A stretch of 64,000 bases of DNA, from assembly GCA_023079485.1 (NCBI GenBank), contig CM041115.1:43021805-43085804 (forward strand), in the 5' to 3' direction. The DNA comes from Archilochus colubris (lineage: Eukaryota > Chordata > Aves > Apodiformes > Trochilidae). Shown here piece by piece: positions 26,021-39,144 of the stretch. The translations under genes and the position numbers were made by a program. The notes under the pieces are model-generated. The model had not been told where the DNA came from. It searched no databases and saw nothing but the letters and a program-made list of their open reading frames with translations. Every line of letters starts with the position of its first letter. Position 1 is the stretch's first letter.

Positions 26021-28040
26021 GTTTCAGGCTGCTACTTCACACTGTTTTCCTGTGTAATATTTTGATTAATCTCAGCCTCTCACAATCAGTATTTTCTGAT
26101 GTGATAAATCCTATTTACTCTAACCAAAACTAAATTAGCTTAAGCAACAGTACTATTTAGATTCTTATCTTATTCTGTCTCCAGTGGTTACCAGGTAATA
26201 TTCCCTCTGCTATGTAACATGAAATAGAAAACTGAGACTTGTCTGAGAAGCAATGATATTAAAGAATACTTCTGTGTTTTGCAGAGGGAAGACAGGTTGT
26301 TTGTCCCTGGTAATGCAGTTCAGCCAACCACTATTTCATGCAAATGGAAAATAGCCTCTCCACTTCCTCACTTGGCCCTGGAGGCCAGATAGAACTCCAG
26401 CTCCTACATGCTGATGCATGCCTGAAGGTGTCTAAATGGAGTCTAAAGAAGGCACTGTTGTGCTCCCAAATCTGAAGCTGAACCCCAGCAAGTTCCAACC
26501 TTCCTCCTAGCACAGCAGCTTTCTGGAGGCAAAGCAGATCTTCTGCATGCTGATGTTGGGTTGAAGTTGGGAGACTGCCCCTGGAGTCAGATAAAGAAAT
26601 GCAGACTTTTGCTTTGGGCTACTCAGCCTCTCCACTTTCCTAATGACTCCTCTGTGCTGCACATACCTGTGTGGAGTTTACTTCACTTTTAGCCTCTAGT
26701 TCCCAGGGACAGATTGTGTGTCTGATAAACAGAAATGATAAAAATGTTCCCTTGTTAGGGTCTGACTGCACAGTTATTGCTACTGGCAGGTATGTTAAAC
26801 ATGCATTTCATGGTGTGGGACAGAAAGCATTCTGCAGCCCTGTCCTCGAGGTTTACTTGGGGATGTAAAAGACACACCAGGGCTCATTACTTGAGTTGTA
26901 TCACAGGCTTAACATTCCCTGAATCCTGCTCTCTCTTCTCTCTCTGCAGTGTCACCACTCAAACAGGTGGAATAGCAATGTCAATTCCTTCACATAATCC
27001 ACAGGCTTTATGAGGAAAGTGAGCTTAGTACAGTTTTCTTAAATTGAGATTCACACAGAATCCAAATATCTCAGTTCCTGTGCAGCTCATTAAAGATTCT
27101 GAAAACATTTGAGCTCTTGCTGAAGTAATACTGGTTACACACCTGTGACTATATATACTTACATACAAGTAAATGCTTAATTAATAACTAAGCTATCAAT
27201 ATAAGGAGCTCAAGCAGTGGTCTTGCCTTTTATAGGACATGAATGCACCATGAATCAACAGCTGTATTTCACAGAACACTAAAGAGATCACTATGCTGTA
27301 TTATGCATAGTACATACACTTAAGCCCTTTGTGTCTGCAAAAGCCTCTGAGATTTTCAAGAAGAAAGGAACTACAGAAATAAATCTCTTCAATCACAGCA
27401 TTGTATGATCACTTCAGAAAAAGCTATAACGATTTAAAATTTACTTTATTCCTTAGATGAGTCTTACCTCCCTTCATGTGCAACAGTGAAGCATACATTT
27501 TGAATACTCATAGTCTGCTCACATGCTAAATAATACAGGTTTACCTGAAACAGGCTGAACTTCCATTTTTTTAGGCTGGAGGTTCAGAAAATGAAAACTG
27601 AATTTTACAGTCATTTGCACAAAACCCTATGTAATTCCCAAAGAAAACTGATTTTGTCCTTGAGGCTAAATACATGTCCCCTTATGTATATACTGGGGCC
27701 ACATTACCTAAAATAAATATTTTTTTTTAATGGAGAATTTAAGGAGGTTTTGAAATTGATTTCAATTAAACAAAAAGCTGGCTGAAGAGTCACCACCAGC
27801 TAATGCATTTTAATCTTATGTTATTATGTGCTTAAGATAGCAGTATTTAGAGAACTTCTCTGTATTATATTAATTAGAAGATTTTAAATTACTCTACATC
27901 ATTTTTTCAGCCAAATTTTGTAAACATCCACGCTGTTGTGTAATGAATGTGCATAATTTATTTTTAGAACTACTAGCAGAATCTAGCTACATTATCAGCT
28001 CTATAAGACTCAGAGAGGTAGTTCACATTCCTGCATTGCA
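26021..28040. other. Unassigned DNA
   Basis: No repeat or exon recognised. Short open frames at 26,331-26,513 and 26,671-27,013 lack any motif. Confidence 0.5.
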
Positions 28041-28419
28041 CTGTGTGAGTAATTAAAAGAATGCAGATGAGATCTGGTAGTTGCTGGGGAAAAGGACCCC
28101 ACTCCTGCCTATAACACCAGGACCCTAGGAAGGGTGGAGGACCATAGCTGGCAAACAGTGTCAGGTGCTTGCAGGGAGTGGTGCTTCTTTGGAGGGAAGA
28201 GCTCCCAGCATATCTGCAAGGGACAAGGACTTGCATCCTAGCAGACACACAAGTAATAATGGTGTGCACTCAGTGCTGAGCTGAGGCTGCACCTGCAGCT
28301 GGAGAGTCTGAGCCACCCACCCTGATGGTGACTGATGCCTCCACCCAGATGGAAGTAGTGGAAGAAGAGGTAGCTGCACAGATGCAGGCTGTGGGACTGC
28401 TCCCATAGGGAAGGGACAG

Positions 28420-28728
28420 GTGATAAGCCTGTGTGTAAAAGGTGTGCACAGGAGGAAGATATTCTGCAGAAGGTGGACAAACTTCAGAAGGCTGCAGAGT
28501 ATTAGGGAGGTAGAAAAGGAGACAGATAACTGGTTCCAGGTACATACTGAGGCAAACTTACAACCTGCGACCATAAAGCAAGTAATTCCCCCATTGACAA
28601 ACAGAGAAAAGAAAGAAGAGAATAATGAACAGAAATGTAAGACCGTGAAGGTAAAAACCAGCAGAAAGGAGAATTCTTCAAAATCTGAGGTGTCCCTGCA
28701 GAGCCATTTTTCATTTCTGCACACTTGA
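28420..28728 (+). pseudogene. CR1 ORF1 N-terminal fragment
   Basis: A 102-codon remnant of the CR1 ORF1 N-terminal region. The block LQSIREVEKETDNWF resembles the charged heptad-like segment that precedes the esterase in CR1 ORF1. The following stretch is rich in Lys and Glu. Upstream, near 28,330-28,380, the frame VTDASTQMEVVEEEVAAQMQ looks like the start region of the same ORF, separated by a frameshift. Confidence 0.7.
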
Positions 28729-28753
28729 AGAGGAAAAACCTACACCAGCTAAG

Positions 28754-29308
28754 GTGCCAGAGCCAAGTAGGGCAGCCCATTTGGCTCACTGTGCAACAAG
28801 CACTCAGAAGCAGCAGCAAAGGGTAATAGTAGTGGGAGACTCCCTTCTCAGAGGTACAGAGAAGCCCATTTTCATACCTGTCCCACTCAATAGAGAGGTC
28901 TGCAGCTTACAGGGGGCTCAAATCAAGGACATCACTGAAAGATCACCCAAACCTGTGCAGCCTGCTGACTATTGTCTGCTCATGTTGTTTCACTTGGGCA
29001 ACAATGATACAGATGGGAGCAACCTGAAAGCTATCAAGAAAGATTACACAGCACTGGTAGCAGCAGTGAAAGATTCCAGGGCACAGTTACTGTTCTCAGC
29101 AATCCTCCTGGTAAAAGAGAACAGGCTGGAAAGGGCCAATCAAACTGAGAAAGTCAATGAATTGTTAAAAGAGTAGTCAGGGATTTGGTTACCTAGACCA
29201 GACACCAAAGATCACTTTGATAAACATGGTCCCCTGGGGACTGATAGCTGATGGGTTTCACCTGCCAGAGAAAGGCCAGAAGCTTGCCAATTTAGCTAGA
29301 GGACTTTA
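28754..29308 (+). pseudogene. CR1 ORF1 esterase (SGNH hydrolase) domain, broken
   Basis: Encodes the SGNH/GDSL-type esterase found in CR1 ORF1, a domain whose role in retrotransposition is not settled. VIVVGDSLLRGTE carries the GDS nucleophile block, LFHLGNNDTDGSN the GxND block (GNND), and DGFHLPEKGQK near 29,250-29,283 the D-x-x-H block, so all three catalytic blocks are visible. The frame is open from 28,754 to a TAG at 29,174-29,176. Beyond it a small insertion near 29,244-29,250 shifts frame before the D-x-x-H block. It is a fossil and not a host esterase gene. Confidence 0.85.
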
Positions 29309-29316
29309 AAGTAAGG

Positions 29317-29727
29317 GTGCTGGAAGAGAGGATCCTGTTCCACATTCACTACTTTGACACCAGAGCCAATAACCTGGTCCTAGATGAGGACCTACATACA
29401 TATGTTCTCCTACATACCAGTAGGAGAACATTTGGTCTGCAGAATTTAGCCCCTGCTAATAAGACTGCTTCTGTGAAAGCCCATCTTAAATGCCTCTATG
29501 CAAACGCACTAAGTATGGGGAATAAACAAGAGGAGTTGCAGAGGTATGTATGCCTGCAGGGCTATGGTGTTATTGGTATCACTGAGATGTTGTGGGATGA
29601 CTTCTATGACTGGAGTGTGGGAACTGTTGGGTTCAAGCTGTTTATGAAGGACAGACAAAAAGAACAGGACAGGCAAAAGAAGAGGGGGTGTAGCCCTCTA
29701 TATGAAGGGCTGTGTGGACTAAATTAA
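29317..29727 (+). pseudogene. CR1 ORF2 endonuclease N-terminal fragment
   Basis: A 136-codon frame containing the start of the APE-type endonuclease: LKCLYANALSMGNKQEELQ and GVIGITEMLWDD, which keeps the catalytic Glu of the I-T-E block. A frameshift near 29,680 moves the next block (R-G-G-V-A-L-Y-type) to another frame. The endonuclease remnants continue to about 30,110, where GDFNHPNI is readable near 29,935-29,960 (preceded by a Lys codon). Confidence 0.8.
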
Positions 29728-30373
29728 GTCCACAGAGGTCTGCCTGGGGATGGATGAGGAGCCAATGAAGACCAGGGCCAGAGTTAAAGGGAAGACAGGG
29801 CCAAGAGATAGGATAGCGGGAGTCTGCTACAGCCCACCTGACCAGGATCACAAAGCAAATGAGGCCCTCAATAGATAGATAAGAGCTTTGCATAGAAAGT
29901 TTCACTATAGACAGCTTCACCTGCTCCCCAAGGGGGATTTCAACCACCCCAATATCTGTTGAAGGGACAGCACAGAAAAGCACCAGCAATCCAAGAAGTT
30001 CCTGGAATGCATTGAAGACAATTTCCTCTTCTAAATGGTAGAGGAACAAACAAGTAAAGGTGCTATGCCAGACTTTGTTCTCACCAACAAGGAGACCTGT
30101 AGATGATGGTAAACTCAGTAGGAGACTAGACTACAGGGACCACAAGACTGCAGAATTCAGGATCCTTGAGGCACTGAAGAAGGTGAGAAGCATGCTCTCA
30201 ACCCTCAGTTTCAAAAGAGCAGCTTTTGTTTGGTAAGGTACCATGCGATAAAGCCCTGAAGGGAATAGGAATCCAGGAACACTGGTCCATATTCAAGGAT
30301 CACCTCCTCCCATCCCATGAGCAATGCAACCTAACAAAAGAAGGAAGCTAGGCAGGAATGCCAAGTAGTCTGC

Positions 30374-30634
30374 TTGGATGGACAAGAAACTCCTGGACAC
30401 ACCAACAGAAGGTGGAAGCAAGGACAGGTAACCTGGGAGGAGTACAGAGAAATTGTCAGAGAAGCCAGGAATCATATTAGGAAAGCCAAAGAAGAGACAG
30501 AATTGAAGCTGGCAAAGGATGTCAAGGGCAAAAATAGAAGTTTCTACAGGTATATCAGTGATAAGAGAAAGTCTGGGGAAAATGTGCATCCCAGAAAGCT
30601 AACAGTATCCTGGGCTGCATCAGAAGCATGGTAA
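30374..30634 (+). pseudogene. CR1 ORF2 linker joined to C-terminal start
   Basis: An 86-codon frame with [20 protein letters not shown] and [19 protein letters not shown], the lysine-rich region that precedes RT in CR1. At about 30,600 it passes directly into VSWAASEAW, which in DNA matches the text for the I-L-G-C-I-K block far downstream, so the RT domain is deleted at this point. Confidence 0.8.
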
Positions 30635-30731
30635 GAAGGTCAAAGGAGATGATTCTCCTCCTCTACTCTGTTCTCATGAGACCTCACCTGCAGTACTAGG
30701 TCTAGTCATGGACCCCTAAAACAGAAAGGAC

Positions 30732-31031
30732 ATGGAGCTCTTGGAGCAAGCTTGGAGAAGTGCTGGAGCCCACAGAGATGCTCAGAGCGCTGGAGCACAT
30801 GTACTATTAAGACAGTGTGAGTTGGTGTTGCTCAACCTAGAGAAGAGAAAGCACCAAGGAGATCTTGTTGCAGCCATCCAGTACCTGAAGGTGGCCTACA
30901 AGAAAGCTGGAGAGAGACTTGGACTTTTTACAAGTAATACAATAAGGGGTAATGTCTTAAAACTGTACAAGAGCAAATTTAAGCTAGACATTAGAAAGAA
31001 ATTCTTCAGTGTAAGTGTGGTGAGACACTGA
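30732..31031 (+). pseudogene. CR1 ORF2 C-terminal fragment
   Basis: A 99-codon remnant: LLNLEKRKHQGDLVAAIQYL, then KAGERLGLFTSNT and FKLDIRKKFFSV, the conserved C-terminal blocks of CR1 ORF2. It belongs to the same element as the ORF1 and endonuclease remnants to its left. Confidence 0.8.
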
Positions 31032-31203
31032 CACAGGTTGCTTAAAGACATTATGAATGTCCCCTCCCTGGCAAGGTTCAAGGCCAGGCTGGATGAGGCT
31101 TTGAGCAGCCTGGTCTAGTGGGAGTTTTGCCTGCCCATGCAGTGCAGTTGGAAGTAGATGATCTTTAAGGTCCCTTCCAACTCAAACCATTCTATGATTC
31201 TGC

Positions 31204-34200
31204 GAAATGTGGTTGAGCATATTTATTTGAATGCTTTTAATTACAGTGGGAGTTAAAATCTTCAGTAGGATTAAGTTTTAACAGTCTCACAGAAATGATA
31301 TATCATGGTTTATGAAACAAAAAAAATTACAAAACATAATCATCAGAGACTTAAAAATTGCACTAGGAAAGAATAGTCCAATCATTTCATATGTGACGAC
31401 TATGATCATCTTGTGTCTTTTATGAGAAACTTACATGCTTCAAGGTTTGAACACAAATATAAGCATGTTATTCTTTTTTTTAAAAGCTTCTTGGAAGGGT
31501 TAGATAACTAAAACCACTTAAAAATGCCTCTATAAGGCTTTCATCTAGGATATGACTTCAAAGGTCAACATGAATCAGGCAGTGTTAAATTGCAGAGGAT
31601 ATCAATCCAACACAGAAGTTCAGGAAACCTAAAAATATTATTTAAGTTCAAAAAATGCTCAGCTATCTAAATTTTATGCCTCTACACTAATAAGGCCATT
31701 CCCCTTCCCCAAGACTCTTATGCGTTCGTTTCTCAAAACACCTCATCATTTTACTGCTGCCCAAACCCCCATAGCAATTAACTCTGTCTTTCATAAGTAT
31801 GCTGAAGCACCTCTTGAGGATGTTTTTTCCCTTTCTTTTTCATAGATGATCCTGTCCTGTAGAGGTGTCTGAAATTTCTACTGAAGAAATCCCAGATGAG
31901 AACAAGAGTAAAAGTGCTGTGCAGAGCACAGCCAGTGGATGTGATCAGTCTGGATATGCAGCACCAGTCTGTGCAAAAATGCTGCACACGAATGCATGTA
32001 ATCTCCAGAGTAAGGTAAGTCTGACACATTTCAGAACACTGGCCTTGCTGGGAGGAAGCCTGTCCCTCCTGTGCCGCCAACCCAGCATGCCCTGAAGACA
32101 ACATAGTTGAAATGAAACTTAAGGGTGAAATACAAGACACCAACCTTGCAAGACACAGGAAAAACAATAACAAAGGTCATCTTGGAAAGTCTAGTGGACA
32201 CTTGCCCTAGCTTCCTGAAGTCATGGCAGCCAGCGTGAGCATTGCTTTCACTGAGCAGAAATTTTAAAATTCTGTAAAATTTCCTGGCTTTTTTCATGGG
32301 AAACAATTTCTATTGCTTCTTAAAAAACAATTGCTTACTACACACTTCATGCATGTAGGGCATTGTTACTGTTAGAATAACATCTCATCAATCTCTATAA
32401 GCAACTTTTCATCTATTTCTACTTGACCTGTTCTTACTCTAATGAAAATAAATAGGGTATAACATTTTCCTTTTATTTTTCTCACTTTGCAACTTCCCTG
32501 GTGCAAAACCTGGGCTCTTAAATTTTTCCAACTCAAAATGAACTTCCACTCTTGTAACATTTGAATGTACCTCAATGGAACATGTGTACTGTCTAACAGA
32601 CAATCCACACATACACACACACATGGAGCTTTTGTGCTGAGGTAGAGGCTGCTTAGTGAAATGAATTACAAATCACAACTCTCTTTTAGTGCACACAGGT
32701 CAAGGGCATTTGGCACTGATGCACACGTGCCTTAATAATGTAGGTATTTTCAAATTATAATGCATGGAAGCTTGCCCATGGTAAGTTCCTTCTATCATTA
32801 TGACACAATTCTGTTTCTCAAGGCTGCAAACTTTAATGTTTTTCATCAGCTGAATTTTCTTCTTTTAAGTGATTCTTTTTTAAACCAGGCATAATGTTGT
32901 TTCAGGTACCACTCTTGCCAAAATAGCTGTGGTCATTATAATGCAATAGGACTTCGAGCATTTGTTGCCAACTGGAAGAAATGTTGTGATAACTTTACAT
33001 ATAGCACTCAAATCATATTTAGGAGGTCCCTTTCCTTTTTAACAGTATTCTAGGGTGAATAAGCCATGCATGTTAAACTCACAACAGATGTGAACCAAAC
33101 CTAAGCATTTTTAGGACCTCAGTTAGACTTCTGTGACCACTTCTGGGTCTACTGTTTAAAAATAAAAAGATATATCTATAGCTTTATATAGGTACATATA
33201 TGCTCATATAGGTATCTGTGGATATATATATAGATAGGTAAATTCATACTTATGTACTTACACATACACACACGTATGTGTAACATACATATTCAACCAT
33301 GAGCAGGTTTGAAGAACAGAAAAAGGTTATTTATCCAAGCAGTGAAAATCAAGAATAAGGGAGACAGAGCAAGTTTTCTTACAGTAGAAATAAGACAGCA
33401 CTGGAAGACACTACATGTGACAGTTTTGGAACCTCCATCATTATATATCTTTTGCATTCATTGGATGAAAATTAAAATCCCCAAGGAATTAAAAATATCT
33501 CATTGATCTTCATCTTGCTGTGAAATGAACTAGAACCTTATCTTTAAACTTATTTTATGACAAAACTTTAAAAGATAATTGTTCCAACAAGAAGATGGAA
33601 GACTCTGAAGCTATTTTTCATAATTTTAATTATTCTGGTATAGATTGTAAGAAGTCATATATTTTACTTACCAGTTCACTTAGCCAAAGAAAGCAATGTG
33701 GTCTCATTCTCTGGAGCCCATCAAATATACAAGAGCAAATTGTATGGCTATCCTAGCTGCTATTATTTTCCTTTCAGGCATATCTCTGCAATATAAAAGC
33801 CACTAATATAATCACCGAAAGTATTTTACTCTTAGCATGGCCTATTTTTTTCTGTATCAGTGAAATTAGCAAGCCCTTTCTTAAACTATAGAAAAAACCC
33901 AGTGTCTGTAACATGGGGTGAATTTCCAGGAAAGTTTGACTTCTTGCCAATATGTTATAATACAAAAAAATTAAGAAAAGTTCTGGAGTCTGAAGGGGTT
34001 GTTTTGTTCTCATTTTGTTTTCTAAATGTTTCTATTAAGAATTTGAGATTTTGTGTTCACTGAGATGTTCCAGAGCTTCTCTGCTTATCTCCTTAAGTAA
34101 TCTAAAAAAATGTATGCATACTTTATCATATAACACCATTAATCATAACCAGGCCTCCAGAAGTTACTTTGTCTTTTTTTTTTTCCTTATGAATATTGGA

Positions 34201-36572
34201 AATGTGTAAGATAAAGCCTTCTGGTTAGTTTTCTACCAGGCAGAATGAACGTATTTGCCAGTTTACTTTCTTGGGGACTATGATGGATACAAGGGAGATA
34301 ATAAAACTACTGGACATAAACACCTATTCCACCTACAAGATATTCATAGTAATCTTTTCTGGTCCTGTGTTATCTGGCTAATTTGTCTTCTTGTATCCCT
34401 TTCTGATTTAATTACAGCAATTCTTAATTACTTCTGAACAAATATTTTTTAAAAAATGAACTTTTAATTGTAACTCACTGCTTATTCCTCTTCACATTTA
34501 ATAAGTCAGACATAACACCTCAAAATACTGAAGGGTGGTTTATAGGCATTTTGCTTATTAAACAGATGATCTTAAATCCATCTAACCCCTTAGAAATTAG
34601 TTTTACACAAGCTTTATTGAAGTATTAGATTGTTTTTATTTTCCCAGCAACATTTTATGATTTTTTTCTTTATTTAAGGGAAAAACCTTTAAACGGAATA
34701 TAACATCAGAAAATATGGTGTATCTTTTACTTCACTGGTTCTTACACCAAAATTTCTTTTGTTTCCTACAACAAAACTCCTCTTCAAATCAAATCTAGCA
34801 TGTCTAGCAGATTCTTGATATTCAGATAAGCACCCTATATCTTTCTGATCGCCACAATGCAACAGGGAATGCAGCATCCATCCTGAGGCTTTGGAGATGA
34901 CTAGCTGGTTCATCATCACCAGGGATTTTCACACCTGAGGACTGCAATGTGGTAATAGAGGTATGCCATAGAAGAGTGCATAGAAGGGGATATGAGTAGA
35001 CAAAGGTTTTTTGCAATATAACTCACCATGCCATTTAGAAAATGTGTTGGCTTATTGCTGCTGTGTTGCTCACTCTGCTAAATTTTCCTGCCAAAGAATA
35101 CAAAACTTCTATTGAAAAAGCTCTAGCATTGCTTTATACTGGTGATCTCATACTGAAAATTTGCAGATGGGAGTTCATCAGAGAGCATTTTAATTAAGTG
35201 CGTTCCTGAAGAGCATGTTGGGCAAAGATACTTCCTCTTCCTGCAATCCAGCTCTTACTACCAGAGTAGCTGGGTGAATTCCTGGCCCAGTCTCAGTGAC
35301 TTCTCATTTTGGAGACATGCTTAGAGTCTTTTCCTAGCAAGCAACCTCTCACAGAAGACTTTAAATTAATTTGTCATTAGTTTGGATTATTTTTTCCTTG
35401 TGTTTTGCAATATAATGCCTTGAAAAGGTTTTTTCCTGCTTTCCCTTTGGTTTAATTGGATCCCTTTAAATTTGTTACAGAAAAGAAGAAAAAAATGCAG
35501 CTAAGCATAACTAGGTAAAATCATCCCCCCAGCAGAGCATTAAGAGATCAATTGCTCTCATTTTGCACCTCACATATTTTTGTACTGTTCAAGTGCTATC
35601 ATCCATTCTTTTCTTTCTGAGGAAAGTAGAAAAAAATACATCAGTGAGTACTATCACTGGCCATAATTGTTACTATTAATGCATGCCATTTTCACTAATA
35701 ATTCATTTTTGGTGGACTATGGCTCTGCTAACCTCATATGCCAAAAAGAATAGAACATAAAAGTAATTAAAAATGTGTATTTATTGTCAGTGCCATTGTT
35801 CCCATTAATCACTGCAGGTGAAGCAAAACCAAAGAGATCTCAACCAGTAGGAGAAGACAAATAAGAGAAAATTTAAAACAGATACTTTGAAATAACTTCA
35901 AGAAGATAAGATTAATCTTAGAAAACTAAAAATGGTCTATTAAATTGATAGAATCACCAGATGGACACTCTGAGATCTCCAAAGGAAACAAAGAGACTAG
36001 GAAAAGGCAAATATGTTTCCTCAAAAAGAGACAGAACTGAGATAATTATTGGGATACCTAGAAATATTCAAGTGTAAATAAACTATTAGTAGGCAAATGA
36101 ATTAAGCGACATTGAAATGAGTTACAGCAGAAGTGGATTTAATTTATAACAAAAAACAAAAAAAACAAACGTCAAATGAAGGTAAGTTTCTTATACAAGA
36201 TTCTGAGTGTGCTGGAAATGTTTAGCCTGGAGAAGTCTCAGGAGGATATTAGCCATGTATATGACAACATGATGAGAGTTCAAGCTCACCTTAACGTTCC
36301 TTTTGCGCAACCTGCTTGCTCTGAGCAAGGGTGGGAATGGAAGGTCTCCACAGGCACTGGCCAGCCTCAGCCATGCTGTGATCCAGTAACCTGACAAGAT
36401 AACAGCTTTTACAAAATTTAACTAACTTTTCTGAAGTTATTCACTCTGGTTTTCCCATAAACAAATTGAAGCAGTGGGGCCATAATGAAAATCTTTAACA
36501 CCAGCACAGACTCAGTTCTTGCACATTAAATGAAAAGCCATTGATGTTTCACTGAAACCATGGATGGACTGA
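31204..36572. other. Unassigned AT-rich DNA
   Basis: No repeat family or exon recognised in 5.4 kb, apart from a TATA/CA-type low-complexity stretch at 33,165-33,290. Open frames up to 131 codons (31,778-32,173 minus) lack motifs and overlap frames on the other strand. Confidence 0.5.
33165..33290. repeat. TATA-rich and CA-rich low-complexity stretch
   Basis: Degenerate TATATA, TAGGTA and ACACACAC units, likely an old microsatellite cluster. Confidence 0.7.
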
Positions 36573-37245
36573 GAATCATAGAATAGTTTGTGTTGGAAGG
36601 GACCTTAAAGATCATCTGGTTCCACCCACCCTGCCATGGGCAGGGACACCTCCCACTATATTACATTGCTCAAGGCCCCATCTAACTTTGAACACTTCCA
36701 GGGAAGGTGCAGCCACAACTTCCGAGGGAAACCTATGACAGCATCTCACCACCTTCATAAGAAAGAATCTCCCCTCTTCAAGTTTTAAACCATTGCCTCT
36801 TGTCCTCTTTCTACACACAAAAAGCCTTACCCCAGCTTTCTTGTAGTCCCCCTTCAGGTACTGGGTTACACACAACTCTCCAGCCAGTTCCTTATCCAAT
36901 GAGTGGTCCATCTCCTGAACCCGTATTGTTACAGTTTAGAGACCACAATGCCATGCAGGACAGTGTCAAATGCTTTGCACAGGTCCAGGTGGACGATGTC
37001 CCTTTCTCTGCCTATTCACTGAGGCCATGAACCAATCATAAAAGGCCATAAAATTAATCAGGTAGGACTTCACCTGTGTTTGGCTGTCACAAATCAACCC
37101 TTTGTTATCTGCATGCTTTAGCAGAGCCTTCAGGAGAATCTGCTCCATCATTTTTTCCAGGCACAGCAGTGAGACTGACTGGCCTGTAGTCCTCTAGTTT
37201 TATCTGTTTTTTTTCTGTTTTTGAAAATGGGGGTTATGTTTCCTC
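36573..37245 (-). mobile_element. CR1 LINE with internal RT deletion
   Basis: Read in reverse: RT blocks (PGKMMEQILLKALLKHADNK near 37,145-37,085), then the text for F-D-T-V-L-H-G-I, then near 36,870 a direct jump to TQYLKGDYKKAGVRLF and the C-terminal region, ending at a 3' terminus with the tail GAATCATAGAATAG at about 36,573. Roughly the second half of RT is missing. The left (3') end is clean and the right end is a 5' truncation near 37,245. Confidence 0.85.
36612..36911 (-). pseudogene. CR1 ORF2 C-terminal fragment across a deletion
   Basis: A 99-codon frame that begins MDHSLDKELAGE, read out of frame across the RT text W-I-R-N-W-L, then continues as YLKGDYKKAGVRLFVCR and PSLEVFKVRW. 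It spans the deletion junction of this CR1 copy. Confidence 0.7.
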
Positions 37246-39144
37246 TTGTGGAAGCTTTGTTTGGGTCTGCATCTTTTCTATCCCACAGATTAATTCACTA
37301 TAAGAGGATGTTTTTACTACATTTGAAAACAGAATAAAAACATATTCACATGTTATATATTCCATGTAAAATTTATTTACACGTAGTATAGTCTATGTAG
37401 CTGTATTTATTTCCTGTATTCAAAATGAAAATAAACAAGGTTGAAAGGTCAGAACTGTAGTTCCAAAATATATTGAAAGTTTAGGCGAACAAGGTTTAAT
37501 TCATTAGAAGCTTGTCATAGTCCCTTAGAGAGGAACAAATTGGCTAGGAAGCAATTCTTTAGAAAAGAAACTGATAGTTTATATATTATTTTAAAATAAA
37601 CTTCAATTGGCAAAGACCTACTCTTAGGTAGTGTAAACATTAAGTAGAAATATACAAATATGAATACAGAATGCAAGATAAATTACTTAACTCTTCTCAA
37701 AATTGATAAACGTTAACCTAAAGAATTCCAGCCATTGATTCTGAAGGAAAAGAATCCCCCTTTAGCTTCCATTACCTCTTGATTAACGGGGTCTTCATGA
37801 TTATTCACTTTCCTTTGTAATGCAAGTGTGGAAAATATTAACTCACCAGTATGGATTTAGTATTCGAGTAATTAGTTTTTTTAATTTGTTGTGATAAAAA
37901 GTAATTCTTTTAATATCAGCACTGATGTCCATGTTCTAAGCCTCTAAAGGAATAATGAATTCTGTAGTATGAGGTATGCTTTTGCCCTTAGAATGATGCT
38001 ACATGGATGGGACTTCAAAGGGTTTATGCTGGATAATAATTTATTATTAATCAATTTTACATGCAGCCATGATACATTTTGTGCTGAAAAGGAAAAAATA
38101 GTTTTCTGGAATGTAATGAAAACCCTATCATCTAATTTTAAATGTAAATTTATTTTTAAAGAAGTATATTCACTGAAAAGTGTTTTTGAATAATTTCTTA
38201 CATCACAGAAAACACTGCTTAGCTGCCAGTAATAGTGAAAATATGAACCAATTGCATATTTTTTTTATTTTGGCTCGGTTTTCCTATCCTAAGGTAAGAA
38301 ATAAACAATTTCTGATAGCACATCGATGCATACACTCTAGAAGGATTTGCCAAAACAACAGGGAAGACAAAATAAAGATTGAAAAATACATTATACTGTT
38401 GTATTTTCATTCAGGGGAATGGCTTCAGTTATTTAATAACTTTTTCTTTTTTACTCTTGTTTATCTGTGTGGTAAATCTGCCACTTTCTCATTCTTCAAT
38501 TTTCTGCTGAGAACTGTTTAAAAAATTTAAATTTTTAGCTCTCCATTAGAGAAAATAAAAAAATAAATAAATGCAATCATCTACTCCAAAAAGGGAAAAA
38601 CTTTTTCTTCTATACAATTTTTCTAAAATTTTAACACAGACTTATGAAGCATTTGTCTTTTCTGTCATCATGTTCCTTATTTCCTTTAGCACTCACCATA
38701 ATTCTGAAACCGGCACAGATTACTTTGAGAAAGAATGAGTAACCCATTGCTGGATGGAAAATAACAGGTCAGCCAAAACAAACAGTACAGTCATTAGATA
38801 CATTAGATACCTCTGGATGCAAACATGTCATCTGTCCTCATACACTCCTCTATAATGCTGCCGGAGGGTGACCAAATCCAATCATGCCAAAGCAAAAATC
38901 TTAAGATTTTCTACAGTGAAACTCAACTTTTACTGTGGACTCAGGTGACAATTCAAATATAAATAGAGATTCCATCAAAGATTTGGACTTGACTAGTTTC
39001 CTGCCTTTACAGTCTTAAATTTTCTGATTACATTGTCAAATCCACTCAAGTATTCTCCTGATTAATGTAAGAAGAAAAATCTACTCAAGACATGTATTTA
39101 AGCCCTACAGTTAAAAATGCCTAACAGCATAAACCTGCACTCAC
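37246..39144. other. Unassigned AT-rich DNA
   Basis: No repeat or exon recognised. The 113-codon frame at 38,180-38,521 is Phe-, Ile- and Lys-rich and looks like a chance frame. Confidence 0.5.

Larger units (their letters stand above)
28041..31203 (+). mobile_element. Near-full-span CR1 LINE with internal RT deletion
   Basis: The most complete CR1 here. Order: a 5' region (about 28,041-28,400), ORF1 with an esterase domain (about 28,420-29,308), the ORF2 endonuclease (29,317 to about 30,110), the EN-RT linker (to about 30,600), then a jump directly to the C-terminal region and 3' UTR, ending TTCTATGATTCTGCG at 31,189-31,203. The RT core, including all catalytic blocks, is missing at a junction near 30,600. 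Both ORFs have stops and frameshifts. CR1 copies reaching ORF1 are uncommon because most are strongly 5'-truncated. Confidence 0.9.

Noticed and set aside
26331..27013. Small frames near a C+T-rich stretch resembling a splice acceptor
   Set aside because: Polypyrimidine followed by CAG is common by chance and no coding homology is evident in the adjacent sequence.
28161..28724. 187-codon minus-strand frame, the longest open frame in the window
   Set aside because: It is antisense to the CR1 5' region and ORF1. The plus-strand CR1 motifs explain the sequence.
31865..32095. Frame with a weak CR1-endonuclease-like phrase (LHTNACNLQSK)
   Set aside because: Only a few residues resemble the CR1 block and no neighbouring CR1 motifs are found on either side.
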